From JACCZX01 sp963791315 (lineage in GTDB: Bacteria > Pseudomonadota > Gammaproteobacteria > Burkholderiales > Burkholderiaceae_F): a stretch of 64,000 bases of DNA. Every line of letters begins with the position of its first letter. Position 1 is the first letter of the stretch. The DNA lies in assembly GCA_963791315.1 (NCBI GenBank), contig CAWBRQ010000007.1:372001-436000 (forward strand). Direction: 5' to 3'. This document shows, in pieces, positions 38,657 to 46,553 of the stretch. Both the position numbers and the translations under genes were made by a program. Under the pieces are notes generated by a model. The model made no database searches and was not told the DNA's origin. It saw nothing but the letters and a program-made list of their open reading frames with translations.

Positions 38657-39519
38657 CGCTTGACCCAAATTTGCGTCGCAAGCGCGGTGCCGACGAGAAT
38701 TACCGCACAGCCGCCGAGCATGACCAGAGTCACGCCCTCGGCCAAGAACAACACGCCCCATAGAATCGCGAACGCGGGAATCAGGAACGTGACTGCCATC
38801 GTCTTGGTCGGTCCTACGCGCGCGATCAGTCTGAAGTACAACGCGTACGCGAGCCCGGTGCAAAAGACGCCGAGGGCAATTAGCGCCAACCAGTCAACGA
38901 CGCTAGGCGCAACCGAAGGTAAATGGAACAGCGTTATCGGCAGCAGCAGTGCAGAGGCTGCAATCTGGCTTCCGGTAGCGACCGCAAGCGGCCGAACGTG
39001 CGCGAAGTAACGCTTCACGACGCTTCCCGAAATGGCATAGGAGACCGACGCCAACAGCCCCGCGGCGATCGCCCAGCCGTGTCCGCCTGGCTTGAAGCTG
39101 GCGCTGTCTGCGGATAGCCAAAGCACACCAGCGAATCCAATTGCAAGGCCGAGCCATTGCAACCATGTCAGGCGTTCGCGCAGCCAGAGCCACGCGACCA
39201 AGGCGCCAAAAAGGGGCACAGTCGCGTTCAGTATCGAAGCGAGGCCCGCGGTGATCGAAAGTACCGCGTAGGCAAACAGCGCGAACGGGATCGCCGAGTT
39301 GAATGCGCCAAGCAGCAAGAAACGAAAAGCATTCGGTGCAAGCTCGGTAGCGCCGCCGCGCCATACAAGCAAAGACAGCAGCACGACCGCTGCGATTGCT
39401 GTACGTACATCGGCAATCGCGAGCGGACCGAACGCAGGCACGGCAATGCGTGTGAAAAGGAAGCTCGCGCCCCACAGCGCTGCGAGCAGGGTAAAGTCGA
39501 GCAGGTCGCGTAACTTCAT
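38653..39519 (-). CDS. EamA/DMT-family transporter
   Basis: The 288-residue protein has ten predicted membrane helices in two EamA repeats. Markers are LAALWGASFLFTRIAVPAFGP at the start, TVPLFGALVAWLWLRERLTW in the first repeat, and FAILWGVLFLAEGVTLVMLGG in the second. Probable exporter of amino acids or metabolites. Its stop overlaps that of the anthraniloyl-CoA monooxygenase in a tail-to-tail arrangement. Confidence 0.9.
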   Translation of the reverse strand: MKLRDLLDFTLLAALWGASFLFTRIAVPAFGPLAIADVRTAIAAVVLLSLLVWRGGATELAPNAFRFLLLGAFNSAIPFALFAYAVLSITAGLASILNATVPLFGALVAWLWLRERLTWLQWLGLAIGFAGVLWLSADSASFKPGGHGWAIAAGLLASVSYAISGSVVKRYFAHVRPLAVATGSQIAASALLLPITLFHLPSVAPSVVDWLALIALGVFCTGLAYALYFRLIARVGPTKTMAVTFLIPAFAILWGVLFLAEGVTLVMLGGCAVILVGTALATQIWVKR

Positions 39520-39588
39520 GCAGCGATTGTGGTTTGCGCCGCTGCGGCGATCACTCCAGTTCTTGTCATTGATTCGTGGTCGATCCCG

Positions 39589-40107
39589 CTAGCGCCACGG
39601 CTTGCTAAACGCGCGCGGCAGCGGTTCCTCGGTGGCGCTTGCGATGTAGCGGCCGTCGTGAAACACCAAGGGAGGGCCACCCGGAACATCGAACTCCGTG
39701 ACTTCACCGACGAAAATGACGTGGTCACCTTCGAGATGCTGGTTGCGGCTATGCACGATCAACGTTGCGACGCTGCCGTTGATGACGGGCAGATCGCGCG
39801 GCCCGGGGTGCCAATCACTGCCAGCGAAGCGGTCGATGCCGCGCGCCGCGAAGCGCTTGGCGAGGTCCAACTGATCGGCGGACAGCACGTTGACGGCGTA
39901 GTGCGAGCAGTCCCGGAATGCCGGCAGCGCGCCGGCGCTCAGTGACAGGCTCCACAAGATCAGAGGTGGCTCCAGGGAAACGGAGTTGAACGAATTCACC
40001 GTCAGGCCGGTCGGTGCGCCTTGTGCAGTACGTGTCGTCACGACTGTGACACCGGTCGCAAACTGAGCGAGTGCGTGTCGATAGTCGGGGCGTGCGCGGG
40101 CTTTCAT
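39589..40107 (-). CDS. Flavin reductase family protein
   Basis: The 172-residue product has the split-barrel FMN-binding fold of flavin reductase components: FATGVTVVTTRTAQGAPTGLTVNSFNSVSLEPPL (binding Thr-Val-Asn-Ser region), HYAVNVLSADQLDLAKRFA, and GDHVIFVGEVTEFDV. Such proteins supply reduced flavin to two-component monooxygenases. ATG at 40107 is preferred over an adjacent GTG at 40110. It lies 69 bases upstream of the EamA gene on the same strand. Confidence 0.88.
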   Translation of the reverse strand: MKARARPDYRHALAQFATGVTVVTTRTAQGAPTGLTVNSFNSVSLEPPLILWSLSLSAGALPAFRDCSHYAVNVLSADQLDLAKRFAARGIDRFAGSDWHPGPRDLPVINGSVATLIVHSRNQHLEGDHVIFVGEVTEFDVPGGPPLVFHDGRYIASATEEPLPRAFSKPWR

Positions 40108-40199
40108 CACGGCAGTTTACGGAGTTAGCGGAGCTCGCCCGGCCGGTTTTGGCGTCGAGGCACAATGCGGTTGCAAACACCCATTGAGGCGGAGGAAAA

Positions 40200-40799
40200 A
40201 TGAGAACACTGCGTGTGCTGATCGCCATCGCGATCGTCAGCGTACTGACCGGCTGCGGTTACAACACGATCGTGACCCAGGAGCAACAGGTAAACGCCGC
40301 TTGGTCTGAAGTGCTGAATCAGTACCAGAGACGCTCCGAATTGATTCCGAACATCGTCGAGACCGTCAAGGGCGAAGCGAACTTCGAACAGTCGACGCTG
40401 CAGAACGTGATCGAGGCGCGGGCGCGCGCTACATCGATCCAGGCGACGCCGGAATTGATCAACAATCCGCAGGCGTTTGCGCAATTTACGCAGGCGCAAA
40501 GCCAGATGACCTCGGCGTTGTCGCGCTTGCTGGTGACAGTTGAGAACTATCCGAACCTGAAGGCGAACGCCGCGTTCCAGGAGTTGCGTACGCAGCTCGA
40601 GGGTACCGAAAATCGCATCGCGATCGCGCGCAAGCGCTATATCGATGCCGTCGCGCAGTACAACACGACGATTGCGTTATTGCAGAATTTTCTTGGCAAG
40701 ATACTGACCGGCGCGTCTCCGAAGCCCCAGTTCGCGGTGGCTGACGAAGCGGCCGTCAAGCAGCCGCCCAAGGTTGATTTCGGAACGCAGAAGAAGTAG
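40200..40799 (+). CDS. lemA: LemA family protein
   Basis: The 199-residue product starts with a lipoprotein-like signal (IAIAIVSVLTGCGYN) and continues as the helical LemA domain: VNAAWSEVLNQYQRRSELIPNIVETVKG, ENYPNLKANAAFQELRTQLEGTENRIAIARKRY. A GGAGGAAAA site precedes the ATG. It is followed by two TPM-domain genes, a standard conserved grouping in proteobacteria. The molecular function is not established. Confidence 0.92.
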   Translation: MRTLRVLIAIAIVSVLTGCGYNTIVTQEQQVNAAWSEVLNQYQRRSELIPNIVETVKGEANFEQSTLQNVIEARARATSIQATPELINNPQAFAQFTQAQSQMTSALSRLLVTVENYPNLKANAAFQELRTQLEGTENRIAIARKRYIDAVAQYNTTIALLQNFLGKILTGASPKPQFAVADEAAVKQPPKVDFGTQKK

Positions 40800-40807
40800 C
40801 GATTCGA

Positions 40808-41841
40808 ATGTTGTCGAGTGCGCGTCGCGTCGGCGCGATCGCCGGACTTTGGTGTGCGGCAATCGCGCTGTGCGCGTCTGCCATGGCGCAGACCCGCAGG
40901 CAGCGCAGACTCCGCCGGCACCGGTAGAGTTGCCGAAGGGGCTGGCGCCATCGGATTCGTCGGTGACGTTCCCTACCGGCCCCGAATCCGCGCGGCCGCC
41001 GGCACCCGAGCAGAGGTTGCCCGATGGCACGCTAGCGGTCCCGCCGCTGGCACGCATCACCGACACCGCCGGCGTGTTGAGCAGCGCCCAGCGCGCGGAA
41101 CTCGAAGCGAAACTCGCGGCGTTTGAAAAGGCGCGCGGCGCGCAAATCGCAGTCATCGTTGTACCGAGCACTCAGCCCGAGCCGATTTCCGATTTTGCGA
41201 ATCGCATCGGCGGCGTATGGAAGATCGGACGCCCGGATATTGGTGACGGTGTGCTGATGGTGGTCGCGGTCAAAGACCGCCGCGCTTGGATCAGCGTTGC
41301 GCGCGCGCTCGAAGGTGCGATACCGGATGTGGTCGCAGCGCGGATCACGCGCGAACACATGGGACCGCAGTTTGCGAAAGGCGACTTCGCGGCAGGACTG
41401 AACGCCGGTGTCGATGCCGTCATGCGACGGATCGAAGGCGAAGGGTTGCCGACTCCTGCAGGCATTCCGCGCGAGCGAGTCGATGCAGGTGAGAGCGTCA
41501 TGTCGTTGCTTATCCCGATCATTCTGGTCGGAGCTTTCGTGAGCGGGATGTTGCGGCGGCGGATGGGCGTTCCCGGTGCCGCGCTTGGAGGCGTTGGCGC
41601 GGGCGCTATCGCGGGATTTGTTTTGTCGTCGTTGCTGCTCGGTGGCATTGCAGCCGTTGCAGTCTTTCTATTCTCGGCGTTTGGCGGTTTCGGCGGTGGC
41701 CGCGGCGGGCGTGGCGGTCCGATCTTTCTTCCAGGCGGCTGGAGCGGCGGAGGCGGAGGCGGTTGGAGTGGAGGCGGCGGTGGCTGGAGCTCGGGTGGTG
41801 GCGGTGATTTTTCCGGCGGCGGCGGCGGAAGCAGCTGGTGA
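40808..41841 (+). CDS. TPM-domain (YgcG-like) membrane protein (frameshifted near N-terminus)
   Basis: The ATG at 40808, eight bases after lemA, begins a signal peptide (MLSSARRVGAIAGL... ending ASAMAQ). A missing base near 40888-40893 then shifts the frame to ADPQAAQTPPAPVELP. The reconstructed 344-residue protein has a TPM domain (ARITDTAGVLSSAQRAELEAKLAAFE, GDGVLMVVAVKDRRAWISV), a membrane segment (LLIPIILVGAFVSG plus LLLGGIAAVAVFLFSAFG) and a Gly/Ser/Trp-rich tail. The family is exported and tail-anchored, often with LemA. Role unknown. Confidence 0.82.
41683..41838 (+). repeat. Low-complexity Gly/Ser/Trp tail repeats
   Basis: The 3' end of the TPM gene encodes tandem units such as GWSGGGGGG and GWSSGGGGDFS, written with GGC/GGA/GGT-rich repeats. 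Repeat expansion or contraction is likely here, and short reads may misassemble it. Confidence 0.7.
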
Positions 41842-41847
41842 TACGCG

Positions 41848-42360
41848 ATGGCCTCTAACAAGTTAGGACGCTGGCTGCGACACTCGATCAAGACACCGCA
41901 ATCGGTGAAGCGCGCGTTTCCGCCGGCGGTGCTGCAGCGTATTCAGGATGAAATCGCCGAGGGCGAGCGGGTGCACTCGGGCGAAATTCGATTCGCAGTC
42001 GAAGCGACATTACCTTGGAGCTACTTGCGGCGCGATGCACCGGCGCGCGAGCGCGCCGAAATGGTATTTGCCAAGCTTCGCGTATGGGATACGGAAGATA
42101 ACAACGGCGTGTTGATCTACGTCGAGCTCGCAGACCAGCGGATCGAAGTCGTGGCAGATCGCGGGATTGCGCGGCACGTGTCCAATGCGCGCTGGGAAGA
42201 GATCTCGCAGATGATGCGCGAGCGATTTCGCGCGGGCGAGTTTGAAGCGGGCAGCATTGCAGCGGTGCGCGCGGTCAGTGCGGTGCTTGCCGAGCGTTAC
42301 CGCTTGGCTGATGGTGCGTCCAACCCGAATCAGTTGTCGGACGCACCCACCGTGTTGTGA
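41848..42360 (+). CDS. TPM-domain protein, short form
   Basis: The 170-residue product is a TPM domain without signal peptide or glycine-rich tail: HSGEIRFAVEATLPWSYLRR, AEMVFAKLRVWDTEDNNGVLIYVELADQRIEVVADRGIARHV, FRAGEFEAGSIAAVRAV. It starts six bases after the longer TPM gene and completes the lemA-TPM-TPM set. It is probably cytoplasmic or peripheral. Function unknown. Confidence 0.88.
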   Translation: MASNKLGRWLRHSIKTPQSVKRAFPPAVLQRIQDEIAEGERVHSGEIRFAVEATLPWSYLRRDAPARERAEMVFAKLRVWDTEDNNGVLIYVELADQRIEVVADRGIARHVSNARWEEISQMMRERFRAGEFEAGSIAAVRAVSAVLAERYRLADGASNPNQLSDAPTVL

Positions 42361-42439
42361 CAGGCCAACACCTTGCTTGGCAGGCGTAAGGTCGGCAACT
42401 CGGCTGCGACCAAGCGTTACTCATCTTGGAGAACACTTT

Positions 42440-43018
42440 ATGTCGATTGAACATCCGCTTACCGCGCAACCGCGTTCTGGCAATCAATTCGCGACCTTGG
42501 GCGGCGGCTGCTTCTGGTGTCTGGAAGCGGTGTACGAAGAGGTACAGGGCGTCATTGACGTCGAGTCCGGTTACTCGGGTGGCGATGTCGCGAAACCATC
42601 CTATGCCGCCGTGTGCGATGGGACTACGGGCCATGCCGAGGTGGTGCGTCTGGAGTTCGATCCCCAGCAAATTTCGTATCGTGAGGTGCTCGAAATATTT
42701 TTCGTGATTCACGATCCGACGACGCTGAATCGGCAGGGCAACGACTCGGGCACGCAATATCGGTCGGTGATTTTTTACCATTCGGATCAGCAACGCAGCG
42801 TCGCTGAGGACGTGATGCGCGAGGCACAAACACAATGGAGCAAGCCGATCGTGACTCAATTGCTCCCAGCGCCTGACTATTACCGAGCGGAAACGCATCA
42901 CCAGGAGTACTACCGGCACAACCCCGCTGCCGGATACTGCATGTTTGTGGTCTCACCAAAAGTCGCGAAATTCCGTAAGACTTTCGCGGCTAAAAGAAAG
43001 AATTCCACGGTGGATTAG
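42440..43018 (+). CDS. msrA: Peptide-methionine (S)-S-oxide reductase MsrA
   Basis: MsrA reduces methionine-S-sulfoxide in proteins. The 192-residue product has the catalytic GGGCFWCLEAVYEEVQGV motif (nucleophilic Cys in CFW), GYSGGDVAKPSYAAVCDGTTGHAEVV, and AETHHQEYYRHN. No signal peptide, so it is cytoplasmic. GGAG lies eight bases before the ATG. The long upstream extension of the frame overlaps the TPM gene and is not used. Its position next to an envelope redox cluster may or may not be meaningful. Confidence 0.94.
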   Translation: MSIEHPLTAQPRSGNQFATLGGGCFWCLEAVYEEVQGVIDVESGYSGGDVAKPSYAAVCDGTTGHAEVVRLEFDPQQISYREVLEIFFVIHDPTTLNRQGNDSGTQYRSVIFYHSDQQRSVAEDVMREAQTQWSKPIVTQLLPAPDYYRAETHHQEYYRHNPAAGYCMFVVSPKVAKFRKTFAAKRKNSTVD

Positions 43019-43092
43019 CCGCAATCCGCGATGCCGTCCTGCGAGGCTTAGCCGCTAGTATCTGGTCACTCCTCGGGGAAAGGGCATCACAA

Positions 43093-43599
43093 ATGGTCTC
43101 TCGCAGTAAGGCAATCGCTCTCATTTTGTCTGCGCTGGCACTATCGGCCGGCAGCGTGTCGGCTCAGGAAGTAGGAAGCCGCGCACCCACATTTGACCTC
43201 GTCGGCACACCCAAAGCTGTGCGTTTGGCTGAGATGAAGGGCCAGGTCGTGTATGTCGACTTCTGGGCTTCGTGGTGTGCGCCATGCAAACAGTCGTTTC
43301 CGTGGATGAATGAGATGCAGGCCAAGTACGGTGCGCGCGGCTTTACGGTCGTCGGTATCAACGTTGACCAAAAGCGTGAGGATGCCGACAAGTTTCTGGC
43401 TGGCACGCCGGCCAAGTTTGCTGTTGCGTATGACACGGCGGGCAAAGTTGCCGAGGTCTATCAGCCGAAGGGCATGCCGACGTCATTTCTGATCGGCGCC
43501 GATGGCAAGGTGCGCGCGGTCCATATTGGCTTTAAAGACAGCAATCGCGAGGAACTCGAGCGCGAAATTCAGTCCGCGCTGTCTGCGGCACGTAAATAA
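43093..43599 (+). CDS. TlpA-like periplasmic thioredoxin
   Basis: The 168-residue protein has a cleavable signal peptide (ending SVSAQE) and a thioredoxin fold with the active site WASWCAPCKQSFPWMNEMQ and the cis-proline loop GMPTSFLIGADGK. It should act as a periplasmic disulfide reductase. GGGAAAGGG precedes the ATG. It is the first gene of a tight series: DUF4266 lipoprotein, DUF3570 barrel, ApbE. A plausible job is to keep the Cys-Gly-Cys tail of the next gene's product reduced; that is inference. Confidence 0.92.
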   Translation: MVSRSKAIALILSALALSAGSVSAQEVGSRAPTFDLVGTPKAVRLAEMKGQVVYVDFWASWCAPCKQSFPWMNEMQAKYGARGFTVVGINVDQKREDADKFLAGTPAKFAVAYDTAGKVAEVYQPKGMPTSFLIGADGKVRAVHIGFKDSNREELEREIQSALSAARK

Positions 43600-43608
43600 G
43601 GGATGGCG

Positions 43609-43839
43609 ATGAAGAAATCGATCGCTTCGTTGATTACCTGCACCGGCATCCTGACGGCGAGCGTCGCCCTGATGGGGTGCGAGACGGTGCAGCCATGGCA
43701 GAAGGGCAATCTGGCCAAGCCCGATATGGCGTTCGATTCTGACCCGCTGCAAACGCGCTTTGAAGAGCACACCTATTTCAGCAAAGAGGGCGCATCCGGC
43801 GGATCGAGCGTGGGCGGCGGCGGTTGCGGGTGCAACTGA
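43609..43839 (+). CDS. DUF4266 small lipoprotein with C-terminal Cys-Gly-Cys
   Basis: This tiny lipoprotein has a signal sequence with lipobox LMGC (VALMGCETVQPW). The mature part is only about 53 residues and contains LAKPDMAFDSDPLQTRFEEH. It ends in a glycine-rich tail GGGGCGCN, where two cysteines flank a glycine. AAGGGA is well placed for the ATG at 43609; an ATG at 43603 is too close to it. Its stop overlaps the ATG of the DUF3570 gene (TGATG). Family function unknown; the tail suggests thiol or metal chemistry at the outer membrane. Confidence 0.88.
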   Translation: MKKSIASLITCTGILTASVALMGCETVQPWQKGNLAKPDMAFDSDPLQTRFEEHTYFSKEGASGGSSVGGGGCGCN

Positions 43840-45014
43840 TGCGAACCCCAGCCAAGACCGGCTCCATCCTCGCTGCCGCACTGGCGCTACCGGGCATCGT
43901 GCCGTCTGCGCACGCGCAGGTGACAGTGCCGAATGCGACCTTGATTCAGTTCAAGTACCTTTATTACAAGGACTACCAGGAAAACAACGGCGTAACCCCG
44001 GGAACATCGGGCAACCGGATGACCGTCAATTCGCCGGCGCTTTATATGCTGGCGCCCATCAATGACAGCTGGGTGTTCGAGATCGGCGCGGTGTATGACA
44101 ACATCAGCGGTGCGTCACCGTATTACCACACGACACTGTCGGGTGCATCTGGGCAGGGTATCGAAGACAAGCGTGCTGCCGGCGATATCACTGTCACCAA
44201 GTATTTCGGCCGCACTGCGATTTCGGTGCGCGGTGCATATTCGACAGAGGACGACTATAGGTCGATCGCAGGCGGTGTGACGTTGCGTCATGCCACGCCG
44301 GATCAGAACACGACGTTTACGGTTGGCTTTGGCTACTCCTCCGACGAAGTTTTCCCGCAGGATGGTCCGGCTTTCACGCGCACGAAGAACACGCTTGACG
44401 GCATCGTGGGCATCACACAGGTATTGAGCCGGAACGATACGGGGCAGATCAATTTGTATTACGCGCGCCAGAGCGGCTATCTGACGGACCCGTACAAGGC
44501 GATCTATGGCGTCGACCAGCGGCCCGATAAACGCGATCAGCTAGCTGCGCTGATCCGTTGGAACCACTACTTTGATGGGTTGAAGGCCGCATTGCGGACG
44601 TCGTACCGTTACTACCACGACGATTGGGAGATCAATGCTCATACCGGCACGATCGAATGGGCTCAGGAACTTCCATACGGCTTCACGCTGACGCCAAGCC
44701 TGCGGTACACGACGCAAAGCGCTGCGTACTTCTACTACGATCCGGTCTACGACGCGGCTCTGGGCGTGCCCTTCCCACCGGGATACGCAACCAATCCGAA
44801 CGGGTTCTACACCAGCGATCAGCGACTATCGGCATTCGGCGGCATTACGCCCGGCCTGAAACTCGCAAAGTCTTTCCCAGGTGGCTGGACGGTCGACGGC
44901 AGAGCTGAGTACTACGAACAGCGCGGTGACTGGCGTATCGGCGGTGACGGCAGCCCGGGACTGCAGGACTTCAAAGCGCAGTTGTATCAAGTAGGCGTCA
45001 CCAAGAAGTTCTAG
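43839..45014 (+). CDS. DUF3570 outer-membrane barrel with ApbE-type flavinylation motif
   Basis: The 391-residue protein has a signal peptide (ending PSAHAQ). The body is beta-barrel-like with many Tyr-rich amphipathic strands (QFKYLYYKDYQEN, NLYYARQSGYL, LRTSYRYYHDDWEI). A C-terminal ...VGVTKKF with terminal Phe fits outer-membrane insertion. Residues 87-93 read DNISGAS, fitting the Dxx(S/T)GA(T/S) pattern to which ApbE attaches FMN; the candidate acceptor is Ser93. A degenerate copy TTLSGAS follows at 98-104. The gene is translationally coupled to the DUF4266 lipoprotein and followed by apbE. Confidence 0.88.
   Translation: MRTPAKTGSILAAALALPGIVPSAHAQVTVPNATLIQFKYLYYKDYQENNGVTPGTSGNRMTVNSPALYMLAPINDSWVFEIGAVYDNISGASPYYHTTLSGASGQGIEDKRAAGDITVTKYFGRTAISVRGAYSTEDDYRSIAGGVTLRHATPDQNTTFTVGFGYSSDEVFPQDGPAFTRTKNTLDGIVGITQVLSRNDTGQINLYYARQSGYLTDPYKAIYGVDQRPDKRDQLAALIRWNHYFDGLKAALRTSYRYYHDDWEINAHTGTIEWAQELPYGFTLTPSLRYTTQSAAYFYYDPVYDAALGVPFPPGYATNPNGFYTSDQRLSAFGGITPGLKLAKSFPGGWTVDGRAEYYEQRGDWRIGGDGSPGLQDFKAQLYQVGVTKKF
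44097..44117 (+). other. Candidate FMN attachment motif in the DUF3570 protein
   Basis: The codons encode Asp87-Asn-Ile-Ser-Gly-Ala-Ser93. Known ApbE targets such as NqrC and RnfG carry D-x-x-(S/T)-G-A-(T/S), with the last residue flavinylated. An apbE gene 47 bases downstream of this gene makes the match more than chance. Flavinylation itself is inferred. Confidence 0.6.
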
Positions 45015-45060
45015 ACAGGCTCAGAGGCGTTAGCATCGCGCAGCTTCTCACGGGCTGCGC

Positions 45061-45954
45061 GTGCAATTGTCTTCATACTCCTTTACCTTTCGCGCGATGG
45101 CGTCGCACTGTGAAGTGCGCGTCTACGCGCCCGATGACTCGACGGCGCGGCATTGGTCGGACGCTGCGATCGCCGAAGTGCGTCGGATCGAAGCGAAGTA
45201 TTCGCGCTATCGAGACGATAGTGTCACCACGGCGATCAACCGCGCCGCGGGCGGCGCGGCGATCAACGTCGATGCTGAAACCGCGAGCCTGCTCGACTTC
45301 GCGGCCGTGCTGCATGCTCGAAGTGACGGTGCATTTGACCTCACCAGTGGCGTGTTGCGTCGTGCGTGGGACTTCAAGACGGGGCGCCTGCCTTCGCAAG
45401 ACGCGCTCGATCAGATTCTGCAGCGCGTGGGCTGGTCCACGCTCGAATGGCATTCGCCGACGTTGCGTCTGCGCGCGGACATGGAGATCGATTTTGGCGG
45501 CATCGGCAAGGAGTACGCGGCTGATCGCGCGGCGGCGATCGTTGTGGACCTTGGCGGACGACACGGCCTTGTGAATCTCGGCGGCGATGTACGTGTGATC
45601 GGCCCGCACGCCGACGGGCAGCCATGGCGCGTCGCGGTCCAAGACCCGCGCGGTGAACCGGGCGTGACAATCGCGCATCTGAACGTACCGCAGGGCGCGA
45701 TGGCGACGTCGGGCGACTACGAGCGCTTCTTCGTACACGAGGGTCGGCGCTATTCTCATCTGCTCGATCCGCGTACCGGATGGCCCGTTGAACACTGGCG
45801 CTCGGTATCGGTCGTCGCGCCGTTGGCGATCGCCGCAGGGGCGTGCGCTACCGTGGCGATGCTGAAGCCGGTGGACGACGCGCTAAAGTTTCTCGAGACA
45901 CAGGACGTACGCTATTTGGCAGTCGACGCTGTGGGCCAGCAGCACTCGAAGTGA
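45061..45954 (+). CDS. apbE: FAD:protein FMN transferase ApbE
   Basis: ApbE transfers FMN from FAD onto Ser or Thr of target proteins. The 297-residue product shows family segments RIEAKYSRYRDDS, GAFDLTSGVLRRAW, EIDFGGIGKEYAADRAA, LGGDVRVIG, and the C-terminal TSGDYERFF...RYSHLLDPRTGWPV with metal/FAD-binding residues. The frame opens after a TAG at 45031; GTG at 45061 is the first usable start. No clear signal peptide is visible, which is odd for an enzyme whose likely target is exported. It is 46 bases after the DUF3570 gene. Confidence 0.92.
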   Translation: MQLSSYSFTFRAMASHCEVRVYAPDDSTARHWSDAAIAEVRRIEAKYSRYRDDSVTTAINRAAGGAAINVDAETASLLDFAAVLHARSDGAFDLTSGVLRRAWDFKTGRLPSQDALDQILQRVGWSTLEWHSPTLRLRADMEIDFGGIGKEYAADRAAAIVVDLGGRHGLVNLGGDVRVIGPHADGQPWRVAVQDPRGEPGVTIAHLNVPQGAMATSGDYERFFVHEGRRYSHLLDPRTGWPVEHWRSVSVVAPLAIAAGACATVAMLKPVDDALKFLETQDVRYLAVDAVGQQHSK

Positions 45955-45967
45955 GGAGCAAAGACAA

Positions 45968-46546
45968 ATGAAACGAACCAGAATCATCTTCGGCTTGGCA
46001 CTGATGGGATGCCTCATCGCGCCCGTGGCCGCGCAGCAATTTGGTGATTCAGCGAAACTCATCGCTGCTCAAAAGGAGGCGATGGCAAGTCTGCAGGCCA
46101 TGAACGGTGTATGGCGCGGCACCGCAACGGTGACCATACCTTCCGGCGAAAAGCGTGTGAGCACGCAGACCGAACGTATCGGTCCGTTTCTCGATGGTTC
46201 GCTGAAAGTGATCGAAGGGCGCGGTTATGACGCCGACGGTCGCGTTACGTTTAACGCGTTTGGCATCGTTTCGTATAACCCTTCAACACGCACGTACAGC
46301 ATGCGCTCGTACGCGCAGGGTCATGCGGGGGACTTTACGTTCAAGCCAACTGCGGATGGCTACACATGGGAAATACCTGCGGGACCTGCGACGATTCGCT
46401 ATACGGCGACCATCAAGGACGATGTACTGCATGAGATCGGTGAGAGGATCGTCGCCAATAGCGATCCGGTTCGAATCTTCGAGATGACGCTGAAGCGGGT
46501 CGGAGATAGTGAGTGGCCCACTGCCGGCGCGGTGGCGCCGAAGTAG
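45968..46546 (+). CDS. DUF1579-like secreted protein
   Basis: The 192-residue product has a signal peptide (ending APVAAQQF) and a lipocalin-like beta-rich body. The pattern LQAMNGVWRGTATV, RIGPFLDGSLKVIEGRGYDADGRVTFNAFGIVSYN, SMRSYAQG matches DUF1579-type proteins, which are thought to bind small ligands. GAGGAG lies nine bases before the ATG. It starts 13 bases after apbE and probably belongs to the same transcript. Convergent with the DUF72 gene. Confidence 0.78.
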   Translation: MKRTRIIFGLALMGCLIAPVAAQQFGDSAKLIAAQKEAMASLQAMNGVWRGTATVTIPSGEKRVSTQTERIGPFLDGSLKVIEGRGYDADGRVTFNAFGIVSYNPSTRTYSMRSYAQGHAGDFTFKPTADGYTWEIPAGPATIRYTATIKDDVLHEIGERIVANSDPVRIFEMTLKRVGDSEWPTAGAVAPK

Positions 46547-46553
46547 CACACTG

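Noticed and set aside
40774..40880. Start of the long TPM gene at 40774 inside lemA
   Set aside because: The residues encoded there are Arg-rich and unlike an export signal. The ATG at 40808 in the neighbouring frame gives a clean signal peptide, so a missing base near 40890 is the better explanation.
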